Assembly: GCA_019166125.1 (NCBI GenBank)
Contig: JAHTBO010000003.1
Coordinates: 252,985-316,984, forward strand
Origin: Alcaligenaceae bacterium CGII-47
Lineage (GTDB): Bacteria; Pseudomonadota; Gammaproteobacteria; Burkholderiales; Burkholderiaceae_B
Length of the DNA: 64,000 nucleotides
Direction: 5' to 3'
Every line of letters starts with the position of its first letter. Position 1 is the stretch's first letter. A program made the translations under genes and the position numbers. Below, piece by piece: positions 1 through 9,169 of this stretch. A model generated the notes under the pieces. It worked only from the letters and a program-made list of their open reading frames with translations. It searched no databases and was not told the origin of the DNA.

Positions 1-1207
1 TCCGGGTGCGGTCACACTAAATAGCATGAGCTACAACCTTATGCGCAGTATCGGGCCTGCGGTGGGTGGCCTGACCGTAGCCGTGGCCGGTGCCGCATTT
101 GCCTTCGCAGTGAACGCAGTCAGTTACATTGCCCTGATCAGAGCACTCGTCCGTTGGACGCCGCAACCCACCGTTCGCACCCTCCCGCGCGAATCCTTCG
201 GCGGCGCGCTGTCCGTCGGGTTGCGCTACATCGTCATGTCGCCCAATTTGATCAAAGTCATGTGCCGCAGCTTTATGTTTGGCCTTGCGGCGGTGGCGGT
301 CCTGGCGCTGCTGCCCTTGGTCACGCGCGACCTGGTCGCTGGTGGGGCCTTTTCGTACGGCATCATATTAGGCTGCTTCGGCTTAGGAGCCATTGGCGGC
401 GCCTTACTGAATGATCGAGTACGTGCTCGCTGGGGCAACGAAACCATCGTTCGCGCGAGCTTTTTGATCTTTGCTCTGAGCACCGTGGCACTAGCCCTCA
501 GCCGCCAGATGTGGTTAAGCTGCCTGGCGGTCATCCCCGCCGGTGCCTGTTGGGTATTAGCGCTGTCGCTGTTTAACGTTACCGTGCAGCTATCCACCCC
601 ACGTTGGGTCGTGGGGCGCGCCCTGTCGCTCTACCAGACCGCCACCTTCGGTGGCATGGCAATGGGCAGTTGGATCTGGGGTGTTTGTGCCGAATCTTAC
701 GGGACGGGCATGGCCTTAATGACATCGGGTGCGGTGCTGGTGTTGGGCGCAGCGGTAGGTTTGCGTTATGTTTTGCCTGAATTCAGCAAACTCAGCCTGG
801 ATCCCGCAGATCAATTCAACGAGCCCGTATTGAAACTGGATCTGCGAGGGCGCAGCGGTCCCATCATGATCATGGTGGACTATGAGATTGCGCAGCGCGA
901 TATTGGCGCCTTTTTATCCCTGATGAGGCAGCGCCGTCGTATCCGCCTGCGTGATGGCGCCCGGCAATGGTCGTTATTGCGCGACCTAGAGAATCCCAGC
1001 ATCTGGACTGAAAGCTATCACGTCCCTACCTGGGTGGAGTATATGCGCCACCATCAGCGCCGCACGCAGGCGGACACGAGCGCATTTGAGGATTTGCAGG
1101 CACTGCACCGTGGACCCAACCCACCCCGTGTGCATCGTATGATCGAGCATCAAACTGTCCCCATGCGTGACGACACGCCACTCAAAGACCACTCAGAGGT
1201 GCCGTGA
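1..1207 (+). CDS. MFS transporter with C-terminal ABM-like domain (5' end outside window)
   Basis: C-terminal part of a major facilitator transporter of the MFS_3 / EntS-like group, an inner-membrane exporter. The frame is open to the left edge, and codons before the first in-window ATG (position 26) read LNS-MSYN-LMRSIGPAVGG, which resembles the family's internal conserved segment. The real start is therefore outside the window. Several hydrophobic helices run to about position 770. From about position 820 a soluble tail follows (rrirlrDGArqW, then pTWvEYmrhHqRrT), which resembles the antibiotic-biosynthesis-monooxygenase-like domain found on some MFS_3 proteins. It is convergent with the next gene. 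The substrate cannot be told from sequence. Confidence 0.8.
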   Translation, partial: PGAVTLNSMSYNLMRSIGPAVGGLTVAVAGAAFAFAVNAVSYIALIRALVRWTPQPTVRTLPRESFGGALSVGLRYIVMSPNLIKVMCRSFMFGLAAVAVLALLPLVTRDLVAGGAFSYGIILGCFGLGAIGGALLNDRVRARWGNETIVRASFLIFALSTVALALSRQMWLSCLAVIPAGACWVLALSLFNVTVQLSTPRWVVGRALSLYQTATFGGMAMGSWIWGVCAESYGTGMALMTSGAVLVLGAAVGLRYVLPEFSKLSLDPADQFNEPVLKLDLRGRSGPIMIMVDYEIAQRDIGAFLSLMRQRRRIRLRDGARQWSLLRDLENPSIWTESYHVPTWVEYMRHHQRRTQADTSAFEDLQALHRGPNPPRVHRMIEHQTVPMRDDTPLKDHSEVP

Positions 1208-1233
1208 GTGGGGCATCCTGCATGTCTCCAAAC

Positions 1234-2043
1234 TCAGGGTTTAGGGCCAGACATGGATAACAACATTTGGTTAACTGCCGCCAGATGTTCTGGCTCGTTA
1301 TGACACATTCCTTGAAATGCCGCACACAGATCCAGAAAGTCCTTGAGTTCCATGCGCTGCGCCATCTTCATCAGTCGTTTGGTCAAACGGGTCGCCTTAG
1401 GCGGCTGGCTTGCGATGCGCGAGGCCAGCGCCATGGTGGTGGGCATCAATTGATCCGGCGCGGTAACGTTCAGGACTATGCCCAGGGATTTTGCTTCGTC
1501 GGCATCAATAATACGTCCCGTGAGCGTTAATTCAAACGCCTGTTGGTAGCCAATCAGACGCTGCATGAACCAGGCTCCGCCGTCTCCCGGGATAATGCCA
1601 AGATTAAGGAACGTTTCCCCAAACTTCGCCCGCTCGGACGCAATGCGTATATCCGCCATGTTTGCCAGATCGAAGCCCGCGCCGATGGCCGGCCCATTTA
1701 CCGCAGCGATGATCGGGACCTCGACCGCCTGCAGCGCGAGCGGAATACGTTGGATACCTCTGCGATAGCGTTGTTCGCATTCGGCGACATCACCGGCAAA
1801 GTCCCCTTGGCGCTCGGCCATGTCGCGAATGTTACCCCCAGCACAAAATGCCGAACCCGCTCCGGTAATGACCAAAACCGAGACTTGCTCACTGAGGTTA
1901 ACCCACTGTGCCGTCGACACAATATCATCAATCAGATGTGTTCCAGTCAATGCATTACGCACATCATGGCGATCGAGCGTGAGCGTGGCGACCCGGTCGA
2001 GCAAATGTAATTGAGCGTCGATCAGTTTGGGCGGATTATTCAT
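1234..2043 (-). CDS. Crotonase (enoyl-CoA hydratase/isomerase family) with altered catalytic residues
   Basis: A 269-residue crotonase-fold protein acting on an acyl-CoA. The oxyanion-hole segments are clear: GAGSAFCAGGNIRDM (about 61-75) and NGPAIGAGFDLA (about 116-127). Against classical hydratases, the first catalytic Glu is Asp125 and the second falls on Phe145 (FGETFLNLG). Plain enoyl-CoA hydration is therefore doubtful, and isomerase, hydrolase or lyase activity is possible. I chose ATG at 2043 because GGAGG lies 8 nt upstream; the longer frame has no support. It is the last gene of the ABC/CoA-transferase operon, 37 nt after the ATPase gene. Confidence 0.85.
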   Translation of the reverse strand: MNNPPKLIDAQLHLLDRVATLTLDRHDVRNALTGTHLIDDIVSTAQWVNLSEQVSVLVITGAGSAFCAGGNIRDMAERQGDFAGDVAECEQRYRRGIQRIPLALQAVEVPIIAAVNGPAIGAGFDLANMADIRIASERAKFGETFLNLGIIPGDGGAWFMQRLIGYQQAFELTLTGRIIDADEAKSLGIVLNVTAPDQLMPTTMALASRIASQPPKATRLTKRLMKMAQRMELKDFLDLCAAFQGMCHNEPEHLAAVNQMLLSMSGPKP

Positions 2044-2080
2044 GGTTTCGTCCTCCATTTCACTACAGTACAAAAGCGGC

Positions 2081-3715
2081 CTAATGCGCCATATCGTCGC
2101 GTTGGACAAGCACATGATCCAGCCAATCAGGGTCCATCTCTGGCACTGAGGCGAGTAGGCGCTGGGTGTAAGGTTCGTAAGGCGGCGATAGAACCACCGG
2201 TTTTTCACCCGACTCGATCACCCGGCCAGCCTGCATCACAATGACGTCATCGGCAATGGCGCGAACAGTGGTAATGTCGTGAGTGATGAACATATAAGCA
2301 AGGTTCAGCTCTGTTTGTAGACGTGACAATAGCTTCAGGATCTCCTCGGCAACCAGTTGATCCAACGCCGAGGTGACCTCATCACAGATGATAAAGCTCG
2401 GCTCTGCAGCCAGCGCTCGGGCGATTCCAATGCGCTGTTTCTGACCACCCGACAGCTCTCCAGGGAAACGATGCATATATATATCTGGATCAAGCTCAAT
2501 CAAGCCGAGTAGCTCGCGTATACGCGCTTCTAGCGCTCTCCCACTCAAACCCCTGTAGAGTTGTACCGGCCACCCGATAATCTCGGAAATGCGTTGGCGA
2601 GGGTTGAGGGCGGTATCAGCCATTTGGTAGATCATCTGAATCTGGCGCAGCGTGTCCTTGGACCGATGGCGATAATCAGGAGCCAAGATCTGGCCATTCA
2701 TTCGAACCTCGCCACCGGCGGGTCTGAGCAGCCCTGTAATCACTCTTGCTGTCGTAGATTTCCCAGAGCCTGATTCACCGACCACGGCCACAGTGCGGCC
2801 AGGATGGATCGAGAAGCTCACATCATGTAAGGCGAGATTTCCATCGTACCCGGCAGTCACCTTGCAGACTTCGATCACAGGAATGGTGCCTATAGGCGGC
2901 GCAGGTTTAGCAGGTATCTGCAGACTACGAACGGCCCAAAGCGACTGTGTATACGCCTGCGTCGGGGCCTCTATCATTGCTCGTGTTGGGGCGTCCTCAA
3001 CCTCAGCACCATACCGCAGGACTTTGATTCGGTCAGCCATTTGAGCCACGACGGCCAAGTCATGCGTGATGTAGATCGCCGCTGTTCCAAAGCGTCGGAT
3101 CACGTCACGGATCGCCCGTAACACTTCGATTTGGGTCGTCACATCCAGCGCAGTCGTGGGTTCATCAAAAATGATCAGATCCGGCCGGCACGCCATTGCC
3201 ATCGCCGTCATGGCGCGCTGTAACTGGCCTCCAGACACCTGATGCGGATAGCGCAATCCAATCAGATCCGGATCAGGTAGCTGCATTCGTTGATAGAGCG
3301 CTCTGGCATCCTGTTCGGCCTCAGTGCGACGCATGACATGGTGTCGTATTGGACCTTCGACATATTGATCGATCAGGCGATGTGCGGGGTTAAAGCTGGC
3401 GGCTGCTGATTGGGCCACATAAGCGATACGCCTACCGCGCAAGGCGCGCCTTTGCGATTCGGGTGCGTTGCGCAGATCAATACCATCGAACAAAATTTCA
3501 CCCTCCGAGATCCGACAGCCATCCCGGGTATAGCCCATCGCCGCTAGGCCAATTGTAGATTTGCCAGCCCCTGATTCGCCAATCAATCCGAGAATTTCGC
3601 CACGCTGCAGGCTCAGATCTACGCCTTTGACAATTTCCGTCCAGCCGCTCTCGCCTCGGCCTTCGATACACAGATTTCGAATGGTTAAAAGCGGATGCTT
3701 GCTTGCAAGACTCAT
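2081..3715 (-). CDS. Dipeptide/oligopeptide-type ABC transporter, fused DppD-DppF ATPase
   Basis: A 544-residue protein with two complete ABC ATPase domains in one chain, energising import by the neighbouring permeases. Each half has a Walker A (GESGAGKST near residue 42; GESGSGKST near 315), a signature (SGGQLQRAM; LSGGQKQRIGIARAL) and a Walker B (IIFDEPTTALD; IICDEVTSALD). The halves match DppD and DppF/OppF, so the fusion replaces the usual two subunits. It follows the DppC-type permease by 4 nt. Classification as a peptide/nickel/opine-type ATPase is secure; the transported solute is not known. Confidence 0.93.
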   Translation of the reverse strand: MSLASKHPLLTIRNLCIEGRGESGWTEIVKGVDLSLQRGEILGLIGESGAGKSTIGLAAMGYTRDGCRISEGEILFDGIDLRNAPESQRRALRGRRIAYVAQSAAASFNPAHRLIDQYVEGPIRHHVMRRTEAEQDARALYQRMQLPDPDLIGLRYPHQVSGGQLQRAMTAMAMACRPDLIIFDEPTTALDVTTQIEVLRAIRDVIRRFGTAAIYITHDLAVVAQMADRIKVLRYGAEVEDAPTRAMIEAPTQAYTQSLWAVRSLQIPAKPAPPIGTIPVIEVCKVTAGYDGNLALHDVSFSIHPGRTVAVVGESGSGKSTTARVITGLLRPAGGEVRMNGQILAPDYRHRSKDTLRQIQMIYQMADTALNPRQRISEIIGWPVQLYRGLSGRALEARIRELLGLIELDPDIYMHRFPGELSGGQKQRIGIARALAAEPSFIICDEVTSALDQLVAEEILKLLSRLQTELNLAYMFITHDITTVRAIADDVIVMQAGRVIESGEKPVVLSPPYEPYTQRLLASVPEMDPDWLDHVLVQRDDMAH

Positions 3716-3719
3716 CGTT

Positions 3720-4547
3720 CTAATCCTTTAAGCCACTGGAGGCATGGAGCATCCAATCAACAACGAAATTCACACCGATGGTGAGCAGTCCGATGGCCGC
3801 TGCGGGGATCAATGGGGTCAGGTCACCAAAGGTGATCAGGCTTGAGTTGTCGCGTACCATCGACCCCCAATCCGCAGTGGGGGGTTGAATGCCTAATCCC
3901 AAGAAGCTCAGGGCAGAAATAGCGAGGAACACAAAGCAGAAACGCAAGCCGAATTCCGCGAGTAGCGGCGCCGAGGCGTTTGGCAAGATTTCCCGCCGGA
4001 TCAAGCGCCAAAGGCCATCGCCTCTCAGGCGTGCGGCCTCGATGTAATCCATCACCACGATATTCATGGCAACTGCGCGCGATAGACGAAAGACCCGGGT
4101 ACTATCGACCAGTGCGATGATCAAAATTAAGCTTGGAATCGAAGTCCCAAAAATTGTCAACAATAAGAGTTTAAAGATCAAGGAAGGAATCGCCATGAGA
4201 ATATCGACGATACGGCTGAGCACCTGGTCGTGCCATCCTCCGCGTAACGCTGCGAGGATGCCTAACGTGCCGCCTACGATAAAGGCCAGTACGGTCGTCA
4301 GCAGGGCAATCCCCACGGTGTTTCGAGCCCCATAGATAATCCGACTAAGCATATCGCGCCCCAGACTGTCGGTACCTAATAGATACTGTGCACTACGTGG
4401 CAAGAACTCCGCACCCACGATTTCACTCTCCCGATAGGGCGCAATAAGCGGAGCAAAGACCGCCACAAGTGCGTAAAGCGTAATGACAGCCAGGCCAAAA
4501 AGGGCAGTAGGCGGCGCCGTGCGCAAAGTTCTGAGTAGTTTGATCAT
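3720..4547 (-). CDS. ABC transporter permease, DppC type
   Basis: A 275-residue inner-membrane permease of the binding-protein-dependent (BPD_transp_1) family. It has the N-terminal helix and the LLGTDSLGRDMLSRIIYGAR segment typical of DppC/OppC. The EAA-like cytoplasmic loop (EAARLRGDGLWRLIRREILPN) docks on the ATPase. The C-terminal region (LGIQPPTADWGSMV) is also typical of the family. It pairs with the DppB-type permease upstream, 8 nt away, to form the translocation pore of the importer encoded here. Confidence 0.93.
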   Translation of the reverse strand: MIKLLRTLRTAPPTALFGLAVITLYALVAVFAPLIAPYRESEIVGAEFLPRSAQYLLGTDSLGRDMLSRIIYGARNTVGIALLTTVLAFIVGGTLGILAALRGGWHDQVLSRIVDILMAIPSLIFKLLLLTIFGTSIPSLILIIALVDSTRVFRLSRAVAMNIVVMDYIEAARLRGDGLWRLIRREILPNASAPLLAEFGLRFCFVFLAISALSFLGLGIQPPTADWGSMVRDNSSLITFGDLTPLIPAAAIGLLTIGVNFVVDWMLHASSGLKD

Positions 4548-4555
4548 AGGAGGCC

Positions 4556-5539
4556 TTACCGATTATGGCGAAGGCGTGGGTTCGACAAGGTCGCCAATAC
4601 GTCCGCCGCGAGATTAAGCAAGATATAGGCTGAGGCAAAAATCAAGCTCACGGCCTGTACCACCGTGACGTCACGCTTGGACACCGAGTCAACCATAAGC
4701 TGGCCTAGACCCGGGAAAACAAAAACAACCTCCACCACCACGACGCCGGTAATTAAATAGGCCATGTTCAGAGCGACGATATTGATGATCGGCGCCAACG
4801 CATTGGGTAATGCATGGTGAAAAATTATCCGCGACGGTTTGATGCCCTTAAGATGCGCCATTTCGATATAGGGCAAGGCGAGCAAATTAACAATCGTTGC
4901 CCGTGTCATACGCATGATGTGGGCGGTGACGACCAGAGTTAAGGTTAGTGCGGGTAAAAAACTATGGTATATCTTGCCACCCAAGGTGATGCCAGGTGGG
5001 AGATCTGCTGTAGATGGGAAGACCCCTGATTGGGCGAGCAAGGCAATCAGGATATAGCCTAAAAAAAACTCGGGAAAGGACACTGCAGCCAAAGCCCCAA
5101 TATTAACAAGACGGTCAAAGATCGAATTGCGATACAGAGCAGCCAACATGCCCAAGCTCACCGCCAAAGGAATCGAGAGGACCGCCGCGTAGACCGCAAG
5201 GAATACGGTGTTACTCAGTCGTTGCGAGATGAGCTCTGATATCTGTCTGCCGCTGGCCAAAGAGGTACCAAAATCCCCCGTTACGGCACCGGCTAACCAG
5301 TGTAGGTACCGTTCAGTTGCCGGGCGATCGAGGCCGAGTTCGGCACGAAATGCAGCGACAGACTCCGGCGTGGCAGATTGGCCAAGAATTTCTTGGGCCA
5401 AATCACCTGGCAACAGCTGAATGGCAAAGAAGATAATCAACGAAATCGCCCAGAGCGTTAGCAGGCCGAATGCCAAACGCTTTAGGATCATCGACGAGAT
5501 GCTATTCATCATGGGACCTGTTGAACTGATCGGGTGCAT
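4556..5539 (-). CDS. ABC transporter permease, DppB type
   Basis: A 327-residue inner-membrane permease. The N-terminus (LKRLAFGLLTLWAISLIIFF, then LPGDLAQEILGQ) and the long periplasmic loop before the helical core are typical of DppB/OppB. The EAA-type loop reads EMAHLKGIKPSRIIFHHALPN. Two further methionines at residues 10 and 11 could be the true start, so the first nine residues are uncertain. It sits between the solute-binding protein gene (58 nt) and the DppC-type gene (8 nt) and is probably cotranscribed with both. Confidence 0.92.
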   Translation of the reverse strand: MHPISSTGPMMNSISSMILKRLAFGLLTLWAISLIIFFAIQLLPGDLAQEILGQSATPESVAAFRAELGLDRPATERYLHWLAGAVTGDFGTSLASGRQISELISQRLSNTVFLAVYAAVLSIPLAVSLGMLAALYRNSIFDRLVNIGALAAVSFPEFFLGYILIALLAQSGVFPSTADLPPGITLGGKIYHSFLPALTLTLVVTAHIMRMTRATIVNLLALPYIEMAHLKGIKPSRIIFHHALPNALAPIINIVALNMAYLITGVVVVEVVFVFPGLGQLMVDSVSKRDVTVVQAVSLIFASAYILLNLAADVLATLSNPRLRHNR

Positions 5540-5597
5540 TTATCATGAAAAATGAACTCAACTGCGCTGGCTACCTCTGGCGCCCAGCGCAGTGAGA

Positions 5598-7163
5598 TCA
5601 GCCCTTACGCCACCAGCGCTCTAGCGATCGACCACCATCCAGCTCCCAAACCCCGGACATCGTGTCAGAATGGCCAATCTGGCTGGACATCGCAAAAACA
5701 TGATCCGCAAAAAGCGGTATGACATTACCCCCATCATCGCGAACCAGGAGCTGTAGCTCGCGGTACATCTCTGCGCGCTTTGCTTCATCAAGCTCAGAAC
5801 GTGCCGCCAACAGGACGTTGTCAAAGCGTTCATTTTTCCAGAACGTGTCGTTCCACTTTGCGGTGCTGAGGTACGTGGTGGAAAAAATGAGATCGGCTGT
5901 TGGCCTCGGAGCCCAATAAGAGGCGGTGAATGGTTTTTTCATCCAGACGCTGGAAAAGTATCCATCACTGGGTTCACGCACAACGTCCAGATTGATACCT
6001 GCTGGTGCGAGGCTCTCGCGGTAGATCGTGATGCCATCTACGGCACCCGGGTAAAGCATATCTGAAGCGCTCAGACTCGTCGACAACGAATCTAGCCCTG
6101 CCTTTTTGAGATGGAATTTAGCCTGATCCGGATCGTATTTGCGCTGCTCAACATCCGCAGCAAAGAACTTTGTCGTGCTGGATATCGGCTGGTCGTTGCC
6201 AATCTTGCCATAGCCGCGTAAGACCTTTTGCAGCAGGGCCTCACGATCAATGCCATATTTTAATGCCAGCCGTACATCTGGGTTATTGAAAGGCGCTAAT
6301 GTCGTATTCATGGCGTAGTTGTAGTAGAGTCCACCGCTCGTATTGACCACATCGACATTGGGACTACGTTTAAGCAAATGCACAGTTTTTAGATCAACCT
6401 GGTCTATGACATCCAGTCCGCCGGTTATGAGAGCATTTTGCCGAGCCGTAGCGTCAGCCATGACGATAATATCGGCACTATCAAAGAACGCACGGTCCTT
6501 ACGCCAGTAGTTTGGGTTGCGTTCCACTTGGGCGCGCACGCCGGGTTCAAAGGACTTAATGACATAAGCACCCGTCCCAATGCCAGATGCCCAATCCGCC
6601 AAGCCGTCTTTTTCCGGGACGATCATGATGTGGAAATCGGAAAAGATATAAGGGAAATCCGCATTGCCCTCAGTCAGTTCAAAGCGAATAGTGTGTGCAT
6701 CCTCGGCCTTCATGGACTGGATACCCGCTAAGAGCGACTTAACGGGGGACTTGCTATCATCCCCTCGATGGAGATTGATTGAGGCCATCACATCAGTGGA
6801 TGTCAAAGGCTTGCCATTATGAAAGACAATGCCCGAACGCAGCTTGAATATCCAGGTCTTCGCACCAGGCTCTGCCTCATAAGACTGCAGCAACTCTGGC
6901 CTCAACGTGTTGTTGGCATCAATCTCGGTCAGCGTATTACAGAACGCATAACCAAGGGTGCGCGTAAACGAATTGGAGTAGGTGGTGGGATTGAGTGTAT
7001 CCGTAGTAGATCCACCGCGAACACCATAACGGACATGTCCGCCACGCTTCGGTTGGGATTGGGCTTTTACGCTGTCGGGCAACAGGCCCGAAGTGATTCC
7101 CATTAGGGCTGCACCCGCCAATAGTATGCGGCGATTAGGTGATTGTATTTTATGGTCTGACAT
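5598..7163 (-). CDS. ABC transporter periplasmic solute-binding protein, family 5
   Basis: A 521-residue extracellular solute-binding protein of the DppA/OppA family (SBP_bac_5). The N-terminus carries a twin-arginine (Tat)-like signal (SPNRRILLAGAALMGI) ending near KAQSQ, so it may be exported folded. Family hallmarks include LRPELLQSYEAEPGAKTWIF, FKLRSGIVFHNGKPLTSTDV and NNPDVRLALKYGIDREALL. It lies 41 nt after the cupin gene and before the permeases. The family also binds non-peptide solutes such as opines and glycosides, so a peptide ligand should not be assumed. The neighbouring CoA-transferase and crotonase point to a small carboxylic acid derivative. Confidence 0.92.
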   Translation of the reverse strand: MSDHKIQSPNRRILLAGAALMGITSGLLPDSVKAQSQPKRGGHVRYGVRGGSTTDTLNPTTYSNSFTRTLGYAFCNTLTEIDANNTLRPELLQSYEAEPGAKTWIFKLRSGIVFHNGKPLTSTDVMASINLHRGDDSKSPVKSLLAGIQSMKAEDAHTIRFELTEGNADFPYIFSDFHIMIVPEKDGLADWASGIGTGAYVIKSFEPGVRAQVERNPNYWRKDRAFFDSADIIVMADATARQNALITGGLDVIDQVDLKTVHLLKRSPNVDVVNTSGGLYYNYAMNTTLAPFNNPDVRLALKYGIDREALLQKVLRGYGKIGNDQPISSTTKFFAADVEQRKYDPDQAKFHLKKAGLDSLSTSLSASDMLYPGAVDGITIYRESLAPAGINLDVVREPSDGYFSSVWMKKPFTASYWAPRPTADLIFSTTYLSTAKWNDTFWKNERFDNVLLAARSELDEAKRAEMYRELQLLVRDDGGNVIPLFADHVFAMSSQIGHSDTMSGVWELDGGRSLERWWRKG

Positions 7164-7204
7164 GTTGTGACTCCTCCAAATGATATATTGGCAAAAACGC
7201 AGGG

Positions 7205-7840
7205 TTAAACACTAGGAACGGCGTGTGGCCCCAGTTCGCCGCTCTGTAGGAAATAGCAAAGTAAGGGCTCATTAAGTGTGCGCATGGCGTGACTGCGCAT
7301 CCGATCATGAAATACGGTGCTGCCTTCGGGGCGTGCAATGGGATTCTCGCCTTCACGCCACCAGATCGCCGTTCCGGAAAGAATGAAGTAGGCCTCCAGA
7401 GCGGGATGGGCATGTGCCGGATAGTCAGTATTCGCACCCATTATGAAAAGCCCACTCCATACTTGGTCGTTCGCAACCAGTCCACCGCTACCGGTCAGCA
7501 TGCAGTAGGTCGATACACTTAAATAATCAGCAAATTCCGGTCGGCCTCGATAGTTTGGGTTCTGGGTCCACGGTAGGATAGAAAGGGTATCAGTCAATGC
7601 CGCACCCAGCGGGGCATCAGCCAGGTTCGAGGCAATAGCGCTAAGTTGTTGGGCTTGGGGCAACAATGGCCGCGACGGAAAATCAGTGGCAAAGGCCAAG
7701 TCCGCACAAGCATGCTTTGCCTCATCAAGCATCGAGCCAGGAATTTCCGGATTGTCCCGAGCCAGATCAATTATCTGACTTAGATGCCCAGCCAAGACTG
7801 CGACAGATTTTCCGCCGACCGATAAATCAACTTTGCTCAT
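7205..7840 (-). CDS. Cupin-domain protein resembling DMSP lyases (DddL/DddQ type)
   Basis: A 211-residue protein with a C-terminal cupin barrel. The metal motif HAHPALEAYFILSG (about residues 142-155) has the two His and the Glu-x-Tyr order seen in the dimethylsulfoniopropionate lyase family, and a later His (SHAMRT) supplies the usual fourth ligand. The N-terminal half is helical, also as in that family. The start overlaps the CoA-transferase stop by 4 nt (ATGA), so the genes are translationally coupled. By analogy it could cleave an onium or related substrate by beta-elimination. That role is inference; an unrelated lyase or isomerase is equally possible. Confidence 0.6.
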   Translation of the reverse strand: MSKVDLSVGGKSVAVLAGHLSQIIDLARDNPEIPGSMLDEAKHACADLAFATDFPSRPLLPQAQQLSAIASNLADAPLGAALTDTLSILPWTQNPNYRGRPEFADYLSVSTYCMLTGSGGLVANDQVWSGLFIMGANTDYPAHAHPALEAYFILSGTAIWWREGENPIARPEGSTVFHDRMRSHAMRTLNEPLLCYFLQSGELGPHAVPSV

Positions 7841-9081
7841 CGCTTATCCATCTGTGAGGCATCCCATGTCCCGACAACACCCGCCCGCACAAGGCGCTCA
7901 ATCTCTGCATCTGCCAGACCGAGACGTTGGGACAACAATTCTCGGGTATGCTGCCCAAGCATCGGTGGGCCTTCGGCTGCTGTCATGCTGGCGCCATCAA
8001 AGCGTATCGGGTTGGCAACACAAGCGACCGTACCCAATGATGGGTGGGGCAAGGTTTTAACCAGGCCGCGTGCTAACGCTTGTGGATCCGCAAAGACATC
8101 CTCCACCGTATTGATCGGCCCGCAGGGCACGCCCAGTGGCTCGAGCAAATCCACCCAGTGCCCCCGGCTGTTGGCTATGAATATCTCTGAAAGAACGGAG
8201 GTCAACACATCCCGGTTATGCACCCGCTTTGAATTGGTCTCAAACCTCATGTCAGAGCCGAGCTCTGGGCACCCAATAGCTGTGCATAGCTTACGGAACT
8301 GACCGTCGTTGCCTACCGCCAAAACAATATATCCATCCGCGGTCTGGAATGTCTGGTAGGGCGCAATGCTGGGGTGGGTGTTGCCAGCGCGGGCGGGAAC
8401 CATACCGCCGATCAGCCAGTTTGAGGCTTGATTAGCCAGGCTGGCTGCACACACTTCATAGAGCGCCAAATCGACATGACGACCTTGACCATCCGCCGCG
8501 CGTGCATGAAGCGCCGCTAAGATCGCCGTTGACGCATAGAGGCCTGTCAGCACATCAACCAGCGCGACACCCACCTTCATGGGCTCAGCACCAGGCTCGC
8601 CATCAGGTTGACCGGTAATACTCATCAAACCCGCCATACCTTGCATCAATAAGTCATAACCCGCCTGATTGGCACGTGGTCCAGTTTGACCAAAACCCGT
8701 TATTGACACATAGATCAATTTTGGATTGATCTGCCGTAGAGACTCATAATCCAAATCGTAGCGCGCCATGTCTCCGGTCTTGAAATTTTCCACCAGCACG
8801 TCGGCAGAAGCCGCGAGCTGTCGGACTAGCGCCCGTCCTGCTGGCGCCTTCAGATCAATAGCAAGCGACTTTTTGCCTCGATTAGTGCCAAGAAAATACG
8901 CAGACTGAGGCGCCTCACTATTCGCGACCGCTGCATAGGGCGGCCCCCAGCTACGCGTATCATCCCCAAGCCCAGGCCGCTCGATTTTAATCACCTCCGC
9001 GCCTAAATCAGCGAGCATCTGTGTCGCGGTGGGCCCCGCGAGAATACGGGACAAGTCTAAAACGGTTGTCTGCTGTAGCAC
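7837..9081 (-). CDS. CoA-transferase family III (CaiB/BaiF)
   Basis: A 414-residue class III CoA-transferase that would move CoA between carboxylic acids in the cytoplasm. The family start (VLDLSRILAGPTATQMLADLGAEVIKIE) and the central KSLAIDLKAPAGR segment are present. The presumed catalytic Asp lies in VALVDVLTGLYAS (about residue 190). Start is GTG at 9081, with AGAGGA about 9 nt upstream. It is the first gene of a minus-strand operon and is transcribed divergently from the MocR-like regulator 88 bp away. With the cupin, ABC importer and crotonase it suggests uptake, CoA activation and breakdown of one compound. Confidence 0.9.
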   Translation of the reverse strand: MLQQTTVLDLSRILAGPTATQMLADLGAEVIKIERPGLGDDTRSWGPPYAAVANSEAPQSAYFLGTNRGKKSLAIDLKAPAGRALVRQLAASADVLVENFKTGDMARYDLDYESLRQINPKLIYVSITGFGQTGPRANQAGYDLLMQGMAGLMSITGQPDGEPGAEPMKVGVALVDVLTGLYASTAILAALHARAADGQGRHVDLALYEVCAASLANQASNWLIGGMVPARAGNTHPSIAPYQTFQTADGYIVLAVGNDGQFRKLCTAIGCPELGSDMRFETNSKRVHNRDVLTSVLSEIFIANSRGHWVDLLEPLGVPCGPINTVEDVFADPQALARGLVKTLPHPSLGTVACVANPIRFDGASMTAAEGPPMLGQHTRELLSQRLGLADAEIERLVRAGVVGTWDASQMDKR

Positions 9082-9169
9082 TCGGATTAATCCTCTTTAT
9101 TCGAGCATGTTGTATTACAATATGAGTTATAACCGTTATCAACACTAGATTCAATATCTATATTGACAT
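9082..9169. promoter_or_regulatory. Divergent promoter region with likely MocR operator
   Basis: This 88-bp AT-rich gap separates the divergent CoA-transferase operon and MocR-like regulator gene. It contains the palindrome TTGTA-T-TACAA (9110-9120) and the near-repeat TTATAACCGTTAT (9127-9139). Regulators of this type usually bind repeats in such gaps and control both directions. Binding is inferred from position only. Confidence 0.5.
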
